A stretch of DNA of 64,000 nt from Chrysoperla carnea (taxonomy: Eukaryota; Arthropoda; Insecta; Neuroptera; Chrysopidae). The notes below the pieces were generated by a model, which did not search any database, was not told the DNA's origin, and was given only the letters and a program-made list of their open reading frames with translations. This document shows, piece after piece, positions 24,291-34,999 of the stretch (positions are counted from its first letter, which is position 1; each line of letters opens with the position of its first letter). Location of the stretch: assembly GCF_905475395.1 (NCBI RefSeq), contig NC_058340.1, positions 62,722,181 through 62,786,180 on the forward strand, given 5' to 3'. Both the position numbers and the translations under genes were made by a program.

Positions 24291-25030
24291 CTTGGGTATG
24301 GGTATGGGTATGGAGTTTAGCGGGCCATGCTCGAGCATCGGGCCTCGAAGCAATGGTTCAGAGCAACTAGCCAAATAGACCCTTGTACTCTATCCCCGCT
24401 ACGCTTTTTAGTGGCTATTATAACCAACTGATGTACTGAAACCCAGAATTTACCTAGCGCTGAGTTTTCTAATTTCTTCTGGTTCGACTATTGCCGGACC
24501 AAACCATTTCCTTCGCTGCTGTATGAGCGCCGGGCAGTAACAGAGAAAGTGGATCGATGTTTCATCTGAATTTTCTCCGCATCTGTCACACGCGGGAGAT
24601 TGTCTTTTTCCAATCTGATGTTGGAACTTGTTCCGGTTATCATGCCCTGTGAGTAACTCTACGATGACTCTAACATCAGCTCTGTTTAGTTTCAAGATCT
24701 CCTCGGCTCTGTTACCGACCGAGTTTCCTTCACCCAACAGGCTTTTGACGATTCACCTTCCCTCGTAGCTGGTCCATGCCTTTAATTGTTGGTTTTTTGA
24801 TTATCTCCTAATCTGTTAAGACCTTCTTGGTATGGCATCCTCGCAAGCTTTTCTTGAGTGGGAGCCATAGTGGTTCCCAGTTTGGCCAGCTTGTTTGCTC
24901 TCTCATTACCGTTCTAACCAGAGTGTCCGGGGATTCAGGTAATATTTACTTTATTGTGCCTCGCCAGGTTGTTTAGACTGTTTCTAGTCTCCTTGACGAG
25001 TCGCCATGACACTGCACAGTTTTATAGCGC
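24291..25030 (-). mobile_element. Decayed non-LTR retrotransposon 3' end (RNase H, Cys/His motif, 3' UTR, CCATAC tail)
   Basis: Read on the minus strand, 25030 to about 24840 keeps the end of an RNase H domain: SWRLVKETRNSLNNLARHN, then IPGHSG and NGNERANKLAKLG. The tryptophan expected before IPGHSG is a TGA stop, a TAG follows, and the usual catalytic Asp of NERAD is Asn. From 24737 to 24450 one open frame gives LLTGHDNRNKFQHQIGK and a C-x2-C-x8-H-x4-C type motif (CDRCGE, HFLCYC), the normal C terminus of RNase H-bearing non-LTR elements. A 3' UTR follows and ends in about three CCATAC units near 24293..24312, likely the element's simple-sequence tail. It is dead and 5'-truncated. The clade (I, LOA or R1-like) cannot be fixed here. 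Confidence 0.82.
24293..24312 (-). repeat. Three CCATAC units, probable retrotransposon tail
   Basis: The plus strand reads GGGTAT three times in a row. Its place directly after the 3' UTR of the minus-strand element suggests a non-poly(A) 3' tail, as in several non-LTR clades. Confidence 0.6.
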
Positions 25031-25457
25031 TTTCAATGACTCTTTCTATATCTCAAATAAAGTAGTAAAACTAATGCCCAAATTGATAATATAGATACAT
25101 AACACATCTTGTATGTTGATAACCTTTGACTTTATTTCAGGTGATATATAAATTATAAACATTAATTAACGTAACAACATTCAAATGAATATTTTAGAAT
25201 AATCATCTTCTGTTCTATATGATATTATCTTCTTGTGATATAGCAATACTTAGTCAAACACTGAATAATATATGAATAGACAGTAAGCCCATAATGAAGT
25301 TACCCCAAAAATTTCTATGATTCTTTTTGTTTGTCTTTTGGCTATGCAGACCATAAATTGGATTTTTAAGAGCCGTGTCCTTATCACTTTTAATCGACAC
25401 TTTCTAAACTAGCTGTTTCCAAAGTTTTCTCAGTTTCAGTTAATTTTAACAATTTAA

Positions 25458-26120
25458 CCCCCGAACAAAAAAAGGGTTTATAAGTTTGACCGCTACGGGT
25501 GTTTGTCTGTCTGTGGCATCGTAGAACCTAAAAAAATAAGCGATGAACCTCAAAATCGGTTCAATTTTGAGAAGGTTCTAAGAAAAAACGTAATTTAATG
25601 GAGAGTTTTCTTAGATATGTTTCATGTGCAAGTTCAGGGTTCCGTTCCGAAAAATTTTTTAATTTGGCAACTTGTCTTATTCTTTAATTTAGTATTTCAG
25701 TCATATGGATAAACTGGATAAATAAAATTAAAGTTTAAGTTAAACAAGTGAAAATAAACAATTCACAGAGTTAATTGTTGAAGTACTCTGTAAAGAGTGT
25801 TGAATGCCAATGCTTACATTATTTTTAATAAATTAAAAAAGTTTAAAAAACAAACGCATTTCTGCCATTATTTTATTTTGGTTTTCGAAAGTATTTCTAT
25901 CCGTATTTCTAGATGCTTTGAAACAAGTTTTTAAACATAATTCCAAATGAAATTTTCCCCCAAAATTGATCCCATTGATCTAAATATTATCAGATGTGTT
26001 TGGTTTTTAAATTGACCTGGTCAAAGATATAAATTTTCAACTCTCTACCTTTTATAGTTCTGAAGACAACTGACATCAAAGTTTTGCCTTAATTTGCGAC
26101 CCCATACAAGAAATCAATAA
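25458..26120 (+). mobile_element. TTAA-associated element, third copy, with a fragment of another repeat inside
   Basis: Begins CCCCCGAACAAAAAAAGGGT after TTAA (25454..25457), followed by the shared GTTTGACCGCTACGGGTG and GTCTGTCTGTGGCATCGTAG. A fragment of the ATACCATG family end lies at 25733..25810, suggesting a nested insertion. The right end is not recognisable. Confidence 0.62.
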
Positions 26121-26509
26121 TATATATCTATTTACGAAAAAATGTTTTTTATTTTTTTGTCCTTTTATTTAATATATTTTAATTAATTTTATATTTACAG
26201 GGTATACAAATTATCTGATAGAGAAGATTGATAGAACTAACTATTCAATGTTCAATTTAAATTGTTAACATTACAAATCGAGTAGACTGTAAATATTTCA
26301 TATTTTATTTTAATAATTTAGTTATTAATATTATTATTTTGAGAATATCTTGTTTGTATTTATTTTACTAATGTACTTTACTTGTAATATATATGCGAAA
26401 TGCATACTATTCGTATACACACTCAAAATATGTTATTTTGTCTTAATTATTATTGAGTAGTTGAGTATTGAACGGTGCATGTATCTCCAAATATATATGG
26501 AAATAAATA

Positions 26510-27013
26510 GGGTATTATCGTTAGTCAAAATCATGAAATTTGTAAAAAGTTAAAATCTATGTAAAAATATAATATTATGATTTCGATTCATAAAAGCACA
26601 TTTTTCTTTTAAAATATTTAAATTAAAAATCGTAATTTTTAAACTGTATATCACGTGACCTAAGACGCGGTAAGCACTGCTGTGATGTCATAGCGGTATG
26701 AGTCATAGACCATCAGTTAGTTCAGTGTAGACAGCTGGGTATAATATATACATAGATAATAAGTATTTATATTTATTATAATCAGATGTCTATGAATATA
26801 TCTGTTAAACTTATTTGCGTTATTTCGTTTAGTGATACCCATATTACGTCATCAAATTGGATGCCCGCGTTTTTGACAGTTTAAAAAAGGTTTAAAATTT
26901 AATTAAAGTTTTTGGCAAGAAAGCGTGTGTATTTTTCCGAAATCAATTTTTGGTGGCTTTTTATTAGCAAAATCAACATTTTGAAGTACTTTTTCAAAAA
27001 TAGTGGAATACCC
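26510..27013 (+). mobile_element. TA-flanked 500-bp element, copy 2
   Basis: Same family as 19269..19766 but in the opposite orientation, flanked by TA. It starts GGGTATTATCGTTAGTCAAA and ends TAGTGGAATACCC. A short minus-strand ORF starting at 27121 runs into this copy and is not a gene. Confidence 0.78.
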
Positions 27014-28115
27014 TATTCTATTATCTTTCAATCTACGCTTTACACAATTAAATACCTCACTTAACGTAAACAAAGCATCTAAATCTTGTATGTGTGGTCT
27101 TTTTTTTGTGATCAACAACAAAGCATTTTTATTGGTACAGTGACTCTAAAACAATGGTCAATTACTCATCAATATAAATATAAAAATAATAAATAATTAA
27201 TATATTCATTGTATAAAGTTTGAATATCAAATATTTAATAATTTATTCATCTTTACGAGTATATATCAAACCAATATTAAATATAAATGATTGTAAACAT
27301 CACCAAAATAGAAAATTTTTAACAAAGCAATGTTATTTTTAAAATAAATTCATAATTTTGGTATTAAAGCTTGGATTTTCTCTTTTTTTTTTGCATAGAT
27401 AGCCATAATTCAAGAGATGATATGATGACGAATGTTCATCTAAAAAAGCTTTTCTTGAGAACTGTTTATGGGTGTCAAAGACTTCGAATTTCGGTTCAAT
27501 CTGTTGGAATTTTGAAAAAAATGTTTCGAAAAGAACTCTAAATTGCTCTATCTCTTACTTCGAAAGTAGGCATGCTTTTTTCCGGGAACATGTTTATTAT
27601 TTCGAAATGCTTGAATTATAATCATTTATTCAAAAACACGCAGTAGAAACTAAATATGCCATGCTGAAAATAGCATCTTGGAACTTGAAACACCAAAAAT
27701 TTACTCAGTTGTCTCGAATTCACCAAGAAAGTTAAAATGGATTGCGTAATTAAATTTCCACGAAACCAAATTAAGTACATTACAGTGAATCCAATTTGGC
27801 TTAATTATAGTATAAAATATAAATGCATTAAAATATACGGTATAAAAATTTTAAAGGATTTATTTATTCATCTTGAAGCCAAAAAAGCCCATTTAAAACT
27901 TTCTTTTAAATCAAAGTTAAAACCTTAACAAATTATTGAAAACAAAAAACCCGTTGTGCCCGAATAATTAAGGATGTATGAACACGGTAGTGGGGGACAG
28001 AAATTTAAATAAATATATTTTTTAATTTTTGATGCTGTATATTGTTCTAACTTGACAATATAAGACGAAAAGTAAGAATAAAATTTTTCGATACCATTTT
28101 GTTTTTTTATTTAGC

Positions 28116-28325
28116 TTTCGATATTTCGAAAACCAAGGCAGATTTCGAAAAATTTTATTTTTATTTTTCGTCTACATTCATGAAGTTATAACAAAATAAC
28201 TTAAAAAAAAATAAATATATTTTCAATTTTAATGGTGAATTATGTTATAACTTGACAAAATGAAATAATAACAAAATTCATCATCAGTTGAAACTAAGGT
28301 ACAAATAATTTCAACCACATGTTTA
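28116..28325 (+). repeat. Dispersed direct repeat, partner of 31983..32115
   Basis: TTCGATATTTCGAAAACCAA, TTTTTCGTCTACATTCATGA and TTCAACCACATGTTTAAAC recur in order at 31983..32115. A more diverged relative (AAAATTTTTCGAAATATG) is near 11930. Confidence 0.55.
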
Positions 28326-28742
28326 AACTTGCCTTGGCGCTTGTACTACCTTAACTAACCAAAATGATCTAAGAAATCCGATCTTCAATTAGTTACACAA
28401 ATAAATAGAAGAATAATAAATAGAAGAATACTATACTTAAATATTTAAGTTATGTTTACTTAGGTCAAATAAACAAATTATTGAATCAGGTGGCAAATAC
28501 ACAACAAATTAGTGAGTAAAATTTTTTTAGTAAATTTTAGAAGTCAAGTGTTCACCACATTCAATTCTTTTATTGAACAAAGAGAGATTATTAAATACAG
28601 AATATTCAAAAAGTTGCATGAATTTACTTTAGCACGGAATGTCGAAATTCAATTAACATTGAAATGGTAATTTCAGTATCATCCACTTCTTAACAAAATC
28701 TGCCTAAAATCCTAGATCGTTCCTTTTGAAATTGCAAAAATA

Positions 28743-29253
28743 GGGAATTATCGTTAGTCAAAAATAAATTATGAAATTTGAAAAAAGTTAAAATTTAGGT
28801 AAAAATATACTTAAATATTCTAATTTCGAGTCATAAAAGTACATTTTTCTGTTAAAATATTAAAATTAAAAATCGTAATTTTTAAACTGTATATCACGTG
28901 ATCTAAATCGCGGACAAGCCCTGCTGTGATGTCATATCGGTATGAGCCATAGACCTTCAGTTAGTTCAGTGTACAGTTGGGTATAATATATCCATAGATA
29001 ATAAGCATTTATATTTATTAAAATCAGATGTCTATGAATATATCTTTCAAATTTATTTGTGTTATTTCGTATAGTGATACCCATATTACGTCATCAAATT
29101 GGATGCCCGCATTTTTGACAGTTTAAAAAAGGTTTAAAATTTAATTTAAGTTTTTGGCAAGAAAGCGTGTGTATTTTTCCGAAATCAATTTTTGGTGGCT
29201 TTTTATTAGCAAAAACAACATTTTGAAGTACTTTTAAAAATAGTGGAATACCC
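28743..29253 (+). mobile_element. TA-flanked 500-bp element, copy 3
   Basis: Same orientation as copy 2, only about 1.7 kb away. Flanked by TA. The first bases are slightly decayed (GGGAATT), while the right end TAGTGGAATACCC is intact. Confidence 0.78.
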
Positions 29254-29350
29254 TATATTATATGTTTAATTTGATGGTCCGTGTGAAATTTTCGCATCCC
29301 CATGGAAGTACTAGTCACCAAGTGCACCTAGTTTCCCTCAGGAAACACGG

Positions 29351-29534
29351 CACGTTCGACACTTTAACGAAGTTGATATCATTTATTGTTCGTGCGATAT
29401 TGAAATTAAAAAATAAACTCGCCCGCCTCGAAACGACTCGACCGAATGTTATTAAATTCTTTTCGAATCATATTGCCATTAATACTCTTCGGTCGACACC
29501 TTAACGAAGTCGATATCATTTTAGTTCGCTTGAT
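29351..29534 (+). repeat. Diverged direct repeat, spacing about 139 bp
   Basis: CGTTCGACACTTTAACGAAG then TTGATATCATTTATTGTTCG recurs as GGTCGACACCTTAACGAAGT then CGATATCATTTTAGTTCGC. The surrounding 29260..29640 is GC-richer than its neighbours and has short ORFs on both strands that I do not recognise. Confidence 0.45.
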
Positions 29535-30250
29535 ACCGATGACGAAAACAATGGACACGAACACAAATACAGTTACTTCTTCTCCAAATTGATGTTTAAG
29601 CCTTGTCCTAGCCATGAAACGTAACAATATGTTGAAATTTCGATTTCAAAAATCGGACCCATCAAAATAACTTCCTATACTGAGAAGTTAATATATTTAA
29701 AAGATAGCGAGGAGAAATTATGTTTCTAAATTTTCTTAAATATTATTTTTTCGGCTCGAAAAAGATATATTTTGGCCTGCTTGTTACTGTTCGTCACTAA
29801 AGGAAAAAATTAACTCGAAAATGGAACTACATTCATTAAAATTGATGAAGTATTAAAAGATTTTAATAGCATCGTTAAAACTTATACACCTTTTTTTTTT
29901 TTTCAAAATTTAATTTTACCTTTTTTAGCACCGAGTATCTATGTATTATCCAATGTAGTCAGTCATCTCTTGAATTAATTTAGACAAACGGATGGATATC
30001 TGGTCATCGACTGCTTGATGTATCTACCAAAAAACTACTAAATGTTTATTTAACATAAATAATTTTGTTTTATTTGAATTAGAAATAATTTTAACAAACC
30101 CAGTGCCCTAGTAATTATATAAATATACAAAATTTAACAAAAAAGAGAGTGTTAGTAGATACTGTAATAGTTAGGACCTATATTCTTAATTTATTGTTTC
30201 GTTTGTCTAATATATAGTTTTCTTTTAATTGGGTCTATTAACGTGGTAAG

Positions 30251-30312
30251 AAATGCATGGCGTTTACTAAAATACTGGTATGATATAGAGACAGATACTA
30301 CAGTATCTATAA
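30251..30312 (+). repeat. Dispersed repeat, inverted partner of 50616..50675
   Basis: AAATGCATGGCGTTTACTAA, AATACTGGTATGATATAGAG and ACAGATACTACAGTATCTAT match the reverse complement of the 50.6-kb copy. Confidence 0.55.
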
Positions 30313-30593
30313 GTAAAGTAAGCATAAGTAAAGAAATTGAAAATGTTTCATTGGGAAAAAATTTAATTGGAAAAAATTTGAATCTTCAATTACAATAAAA
30401 AAATGTGGGTAAAATTATATGAAAGAATGTATGTTTTTTGTATTTTGGTGACGTTGAATTGTTCATGTTTTGACAAGGAACAACTTTCTAACTTAAAGTA
30501 TTCCCCTATCTATCTATTATCAGCTACGAGACAGAGTTTGAAAAATCTATTTCCGATTGAGATAAGAAGTTGATAGATTTGGAAGGGGAAATT

Positions 30594-30722
30594 ATAAGGA
30601 ACATTTTTTACATTTAAATTTTTGTTCTATCTATAACGGTTTTCAAGATGGGCCCTACGGATCCAAGACCCAATTGACCTATGTTGCTCATTTATGAACT
30701 TGACCTCACTTTTTACGTCTTA
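30594..30722 (-). repeat. ATACCATG-family fragment
   Basis: On the minus strand this matches the middle of the family: TGAGGTCAAGTTCATAAATG, AGCAACATAGGTCAATTGGG and AACAAAAATTTAAATGTAAA. Both ends are missing. Confidence 0.6.
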
Positions 30723-30762
30723 CATTTTATTGGCTCTCTTTTTACATTTTATTGGCTCTCTT
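30721..30762 (+). repeat. Two tandem 22-bp units
   Basis: TACATTTTATTGGCTCTCTT occurs twice, at 30721 and 30743. A small local duplication. Confidence 0.65.
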
Positions 30763-31207
30763 CCTTGGAGTTGCAAACCATCTCAATTTACCTGTCCTGT
30801 CGAACTCTCTCCTGCCCTAGACCGGGTGCAGAAATTTTAACATCTAAAAATAATGTTTCTGGACACCCTGCTTATTTTTGATTTTATATCTAATCAGTTT
30901 TTATTTTGTTTCTATGTTCAGGCGTTAATGTTGTAAAAATTAACAATACATGCATTGTTATATATGGTGACAACCCCCCTCCCGCCATATTTTACAATTA
31001 ACTCACTCAAATCACGCTGTGAAAATACGATTAATATTGTTTGAATGTTAATTATGCGCATATAACATTTTCTTAATATAATAATATTAAGAAAAACTAA
31101 ATAATTATAGTGGGTTTCAACATTTGTTTTCGTATTAATCGTTTTATACTGATAATGTAAAATGTAAAGAATTTATTTTTCTGCACGCTTTTAAACTAAT
31201 TACGCTA

Positions 31208-31285
31208 ATTATACAAAAGTATTCAAGTTGCTTAATTATACAAAAGTATTCAAGTTGTTGAATTATACAAAAGTTTTCAAGTTGC
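31208..31285 (+). repeat. Three tandem 27-bp units
   Basis: TTATACAAAAGTATTCAAGT with a short linker occurs three times, each about 27 bp apart, the last as TTATACAAAAGTTTTCAAGT. A minus-strand ORF reading LEYFCII repeats here is a by-product. Confidence 0.7.
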
Positions 31286-31982
31286 ATTGTATATATGTAT
31301 AGTCGAGAAAGTGTAGTCGAGGTATAAATCATTTCTTAAAATTTTGATCTGAGGGATCAATTTTTCACCAGACTTTATTGAAACGAAACCAGTGAATTTT
31401 TTAGAGCAAAACCACAAGATTTTTTAATAGGGGATAAACCTGATGTCGAATTGGCCATATTATCCATAAAAATGACAAAATTACCTTACCGTAGACTTAA
31501 TATCGTGACAAAATTTGAAAATTAAATTAAAATTGATTAAAAAACGAAGAAGGTATAAGCAATCAAAGATTTCCCATCTGCTTTTAGCAAAACAAATTAA
31601 GAAGTTTTAAATATGCCTACATGCTATTCAGAATAAGCAAAAGAATGACTTGTTTTCTTAAAATTTAAAATAAGAAAATTTACAAGTATATATCAGGGGG
31701 CACACTATATAATATTGCATCTATGGACAAGGCCACGAAGTAATAAGTTTATTTATTTTTAAGGGTGTATTAGCGCCAAGCCAAATTTGGATAACAGGCT
31801 TGATTTTTTAATATGAAGTTGGGCTAAGTCTAGATAAAATCTGAAAATTTTAGGGGGAGGGGTTTGTTCGATAAATGATTTCAAAAGAAGGCATAGTTAG
31901 ATTTGGATGATAGACTTTAGATGTATGATATGTTTTCATAGATTTCTCCAAAACGAGTCAGTGGCGATTAAAAAAAAAACTA

Positions 31983-32115
31983 TTTCGATATTTCAAAAAA
32001 CCAAGTCAGATATCGAAAAATTTTATTTTTATTTTTCGTCTACATTCATGAAGTTATAATAAAATTAATCGTCAAAGTTGAAAATAAGGTACAAATAACT
32101 TCAACCACATGTCTA
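31983..32115 (+). repeat. Dispersed direct repeat, partner of 28116..28325
   Basis: Shares TTTTTCGTCTACATTCATGA, AGTTATAATAAAATTAATCG (AGTTATAACAAAATAACTT in the partner) and TTCAACCACATGTCTAAAC. It is shorter than its partner because of an internal deletion. Confidence 0.55.
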
Positions 32116-32908
32116 AACATATAGATTCGAGTGAAATCATTACCTTAATACAATCTAGCAACCGTATTCTATAAAAACTATACGAAAATTAATGCGAACT
32201 TCATTCAGTCAGTGTTTCTAGTTGTGATATTCTATAAAATTACGCACATAACATATTTTTCCATAATTTGACACACTAAAAATAATTATGATAATTTTAC
32301 GTACGAATAAAGTTGTAATTTAATGAAGAAACAAAAAATTATTACCATAATTTTTCTAAATTATCTAGATTTTCTTTCATATGATAAACCAACGCATATA
32401 AATTTTATTAAATTGACACATTTTTCTGTCGCATACCTTCTAAATTGAATCCCTTGAGAACCATTTTTCCCATCGTAGTACCTACCTATGTTCGTTGTAC
32501 GATATTATTAATGATCAGAAGAAAAAAATATTCTCCGACCAATTAGGTAGACCACATTATACAGGGTATCCCATTTAACTTGAGACTGAGTTGTAACTCG
32601 AAAAAAAAAAGTTTAAAAAAAAGTTGTTGAACATAAAAAGTTGTATTGAGTCAGCACTATAAGATTGACCTGGACTTACGAGGTCTTTGTAAAAGTCAAC
32701 CCTTGCTCATTATAGATTTATGTTCGAAATCTTTTTTCTAAGAAAGGAATACCTTCGGAAGACATCTAAAACATAGAATAGATGGGTTAAAGGGCGAGCT
32801 GAAGCACTAAGAGGGTTAAGGGGTGGAAAATACTGTGCAATGTGTTTAGAATCAGAGGATTGAAGGTAATGTTTACTATTCGATACATTCCTAACAAGAG
32901 TATTTAAA

Positions 32909-33432
32909 ATAGTATAAAACAAAGTCGCTTCCGTCTGTCTGTCCTTAATACCCATGTATGCTTAGATCTTTAAAATTACGCAACGGATTTAGATGCGGTT
33001 TTTCTAATAGATATAGTGATTCAAGAGTGAGATTTTGATATATAATACATGTATAATATAGCAGAGTAAGGGGTTGAAAGGGGTTGAAAGGGATGTGCTT
33101 CAAAAATTTAAAAAGTTGTGTATCGATTAAGCTCAAATATTGATAAGATATACACCAGCTTCAAAGATTCTTTTTGTCTATTTTTATCCTTCGAGGGGTG
33201 GTAAGGTGGAACGAAAAAGTGAGGAGGAATAATCGAATATTTTCAAATATACCCAAATGGGGTATTCCATAAAAGAGCACGATGTGCACATTACAAAAAA
33301 AAGAACCTCTACTCAAGGGGATATGAGGGAAGGGGTGAAAGTAGGGATGTTGCTCAGCAAAGCGGGTAGTTAACAGATAGTTATGTTATAAAATAGTAAT
33401 CGTCCAGCGAAGCGGGTACGGACAACGGCTAG
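32909..33432 (+). mobile_element. Non-autonomous repeat ending GGCTAG, possibly Helitron-like
   Basis: It starts at AGTATAAAACAAAGTCGCTT, followed by CCGTCTGTCTGTCC and ACGCAACGGATTTAGATGCG, a pattern common in arthropod interspersed repeats. It ends CCAGCGAAGCGGGTACGGAC then AACGGCTAG. The GTCC/GGAC pair can form a short stem just before the CTAG end, as in Helitrons, but the stem is only 4 bp. No helicase. The class is tentative. Confidence 0.42.
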
Positions 33433-34291
33433 TATAATATTTAACAATGTTTTTTGGGTATTGTAAATAAAAAAATTACAGTTATTAACTAAAATCAATA
33501 TCATAATTGACGTTTATATCACAGCATTTATGATAAATTATTATTTTATTGATGAAAAGTATTTGTTAAATTATGCCCTCAACACCTTTATGTATACGTA
33601 CGCCATCACAAAACAGCAGGCGAGCCGATAAATACAATATAACATAAATTATACTGTTTCTAGTATATACTTCCAAATTAAAAATAAAAATGATATTTAT
33701 AGAGTTGTTGTAAAATTGATTGATATGTTGAACATTTTATTTTAACAACTCCAGTCAGATAAAACTACCTACGTCAGAACCGCGATTTTTAAGTGTAGAG
33801 TCCGGGAAAATTTCAAAATAAACAATATAAATTTCAGGCGCAATTCAAACATTCCCACACCCCGTAACTGTCTTTCTCAGTAGTGTCTACTCAATTGGTC
33901 TCGCATAATCCTTAAATAAAATGGCTTTCGACTTTTTCAATTAGTTGATTTATAGATTCTACAGAACTCTTGCCCCCTCTCCTTATAGAGGATCAAAGTT
34001 CAAAGAAGCATAATAATACACACATTTGGACCCTTAAAGATTTTTATCTTTTTAAGCTATCCAAAAGCTCCACACAATTTGAGTTGAAGATATAATGCCT
34101 GAGTTTCATTTCCTAGAAAATGAATCATTAAAAATAGGGACGAAACTTTACTTGACTCAGTGACTTTTGGCCTTAGGTAAATATAACGCTCCAAAAAAAT
34201 TTGTGATTGTTTGAATTTTGACTCTCCATGTATCAAAAAACGGTATGTTTAATACTCTTTACCCATGAAGATTTTAAATCTAGACAATTAA

Positions 34292-34849
34292 GGGGCTATA
34301 TCCAGTTATAATTTTCAAAGAATCGATTTTTTGCATTTCCGGAATTTACATATAAGTATATTATTTGAAAATTTCTAAATGATCCAAGAAATATTCACGA
34401 AGAAAACGCATCAAAAAAAATTTTAACTGAGTGTAAACGATATTTCTCCCAAATATTAATCGAAAAAATACGATTTCTGAAAATTATTTCGATATTTTTG
34501 ACCCCTTTGAAGTTGGATATTTATATTTTTTGAAGAATTTTGTTTTTTGTTTTTTTTTTTTTTTTTTGGAAGCCATCATTTTGCCAAAAATAATAATTTT
34601 GACTATTCCTTCGATTAATACTTGTATTCAACCAACGACAAAAGAAACTTTCTCGATTTTTCATTTTACCCAATCCAAACCATGGTATGGTGCTCACCGC
34701 CGAATACCTTTTTATGAAAGACGTCCAGAAGATCGTATACAGGAGCAGTACCATATCAAACTTTTGAAATCGGACAACGGGATCTTAATAAATGGTCTTC
34801 CCAAAAAAACGTGTTTTTTCTGCGCAATTGGGTATAACCCCTTCATTCC
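34292..34849. mobile_element. Inverted-repeat element with AAGGGGTTATACCC-type ends
   Basis: The left end AAGGGGCTATATCCAGTT and the right end read inward AAGGGGTTATACCCAATT are inverted. A further solo end of the same type occurs at about 53897 (AAGGGGTTATACCCAGTA). Overlapping ORFs on both strands inside (34521..34868) are not supported as genes. Confidence 0.5.
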
Positions 34850-34999
34850 TACCTTTTTGATTCGTTAAAATAATTCCAAAAAATGCTTAAACTTTAATTC
34901 AAAATCAACATAGTCATTCAATTTTTCTCATACTCTATCTTAACATATCAAAATAGTTTAATGATAAAGTGTGCGTACTAAATCGAGATGGTTTTAACC

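Noticed and set aside
26903..27121. 72-codon minus-strand ORF
   Set aside because: Its C-terminal half is the end of the TA-flanked element copy 2; no domain and no splice context.
34521..34868. Overlapping ORFs of 77 and 112 codons on opposite strands
   Set aside because: Both lie inside an inverted-repeat element and neither resembles a protein.
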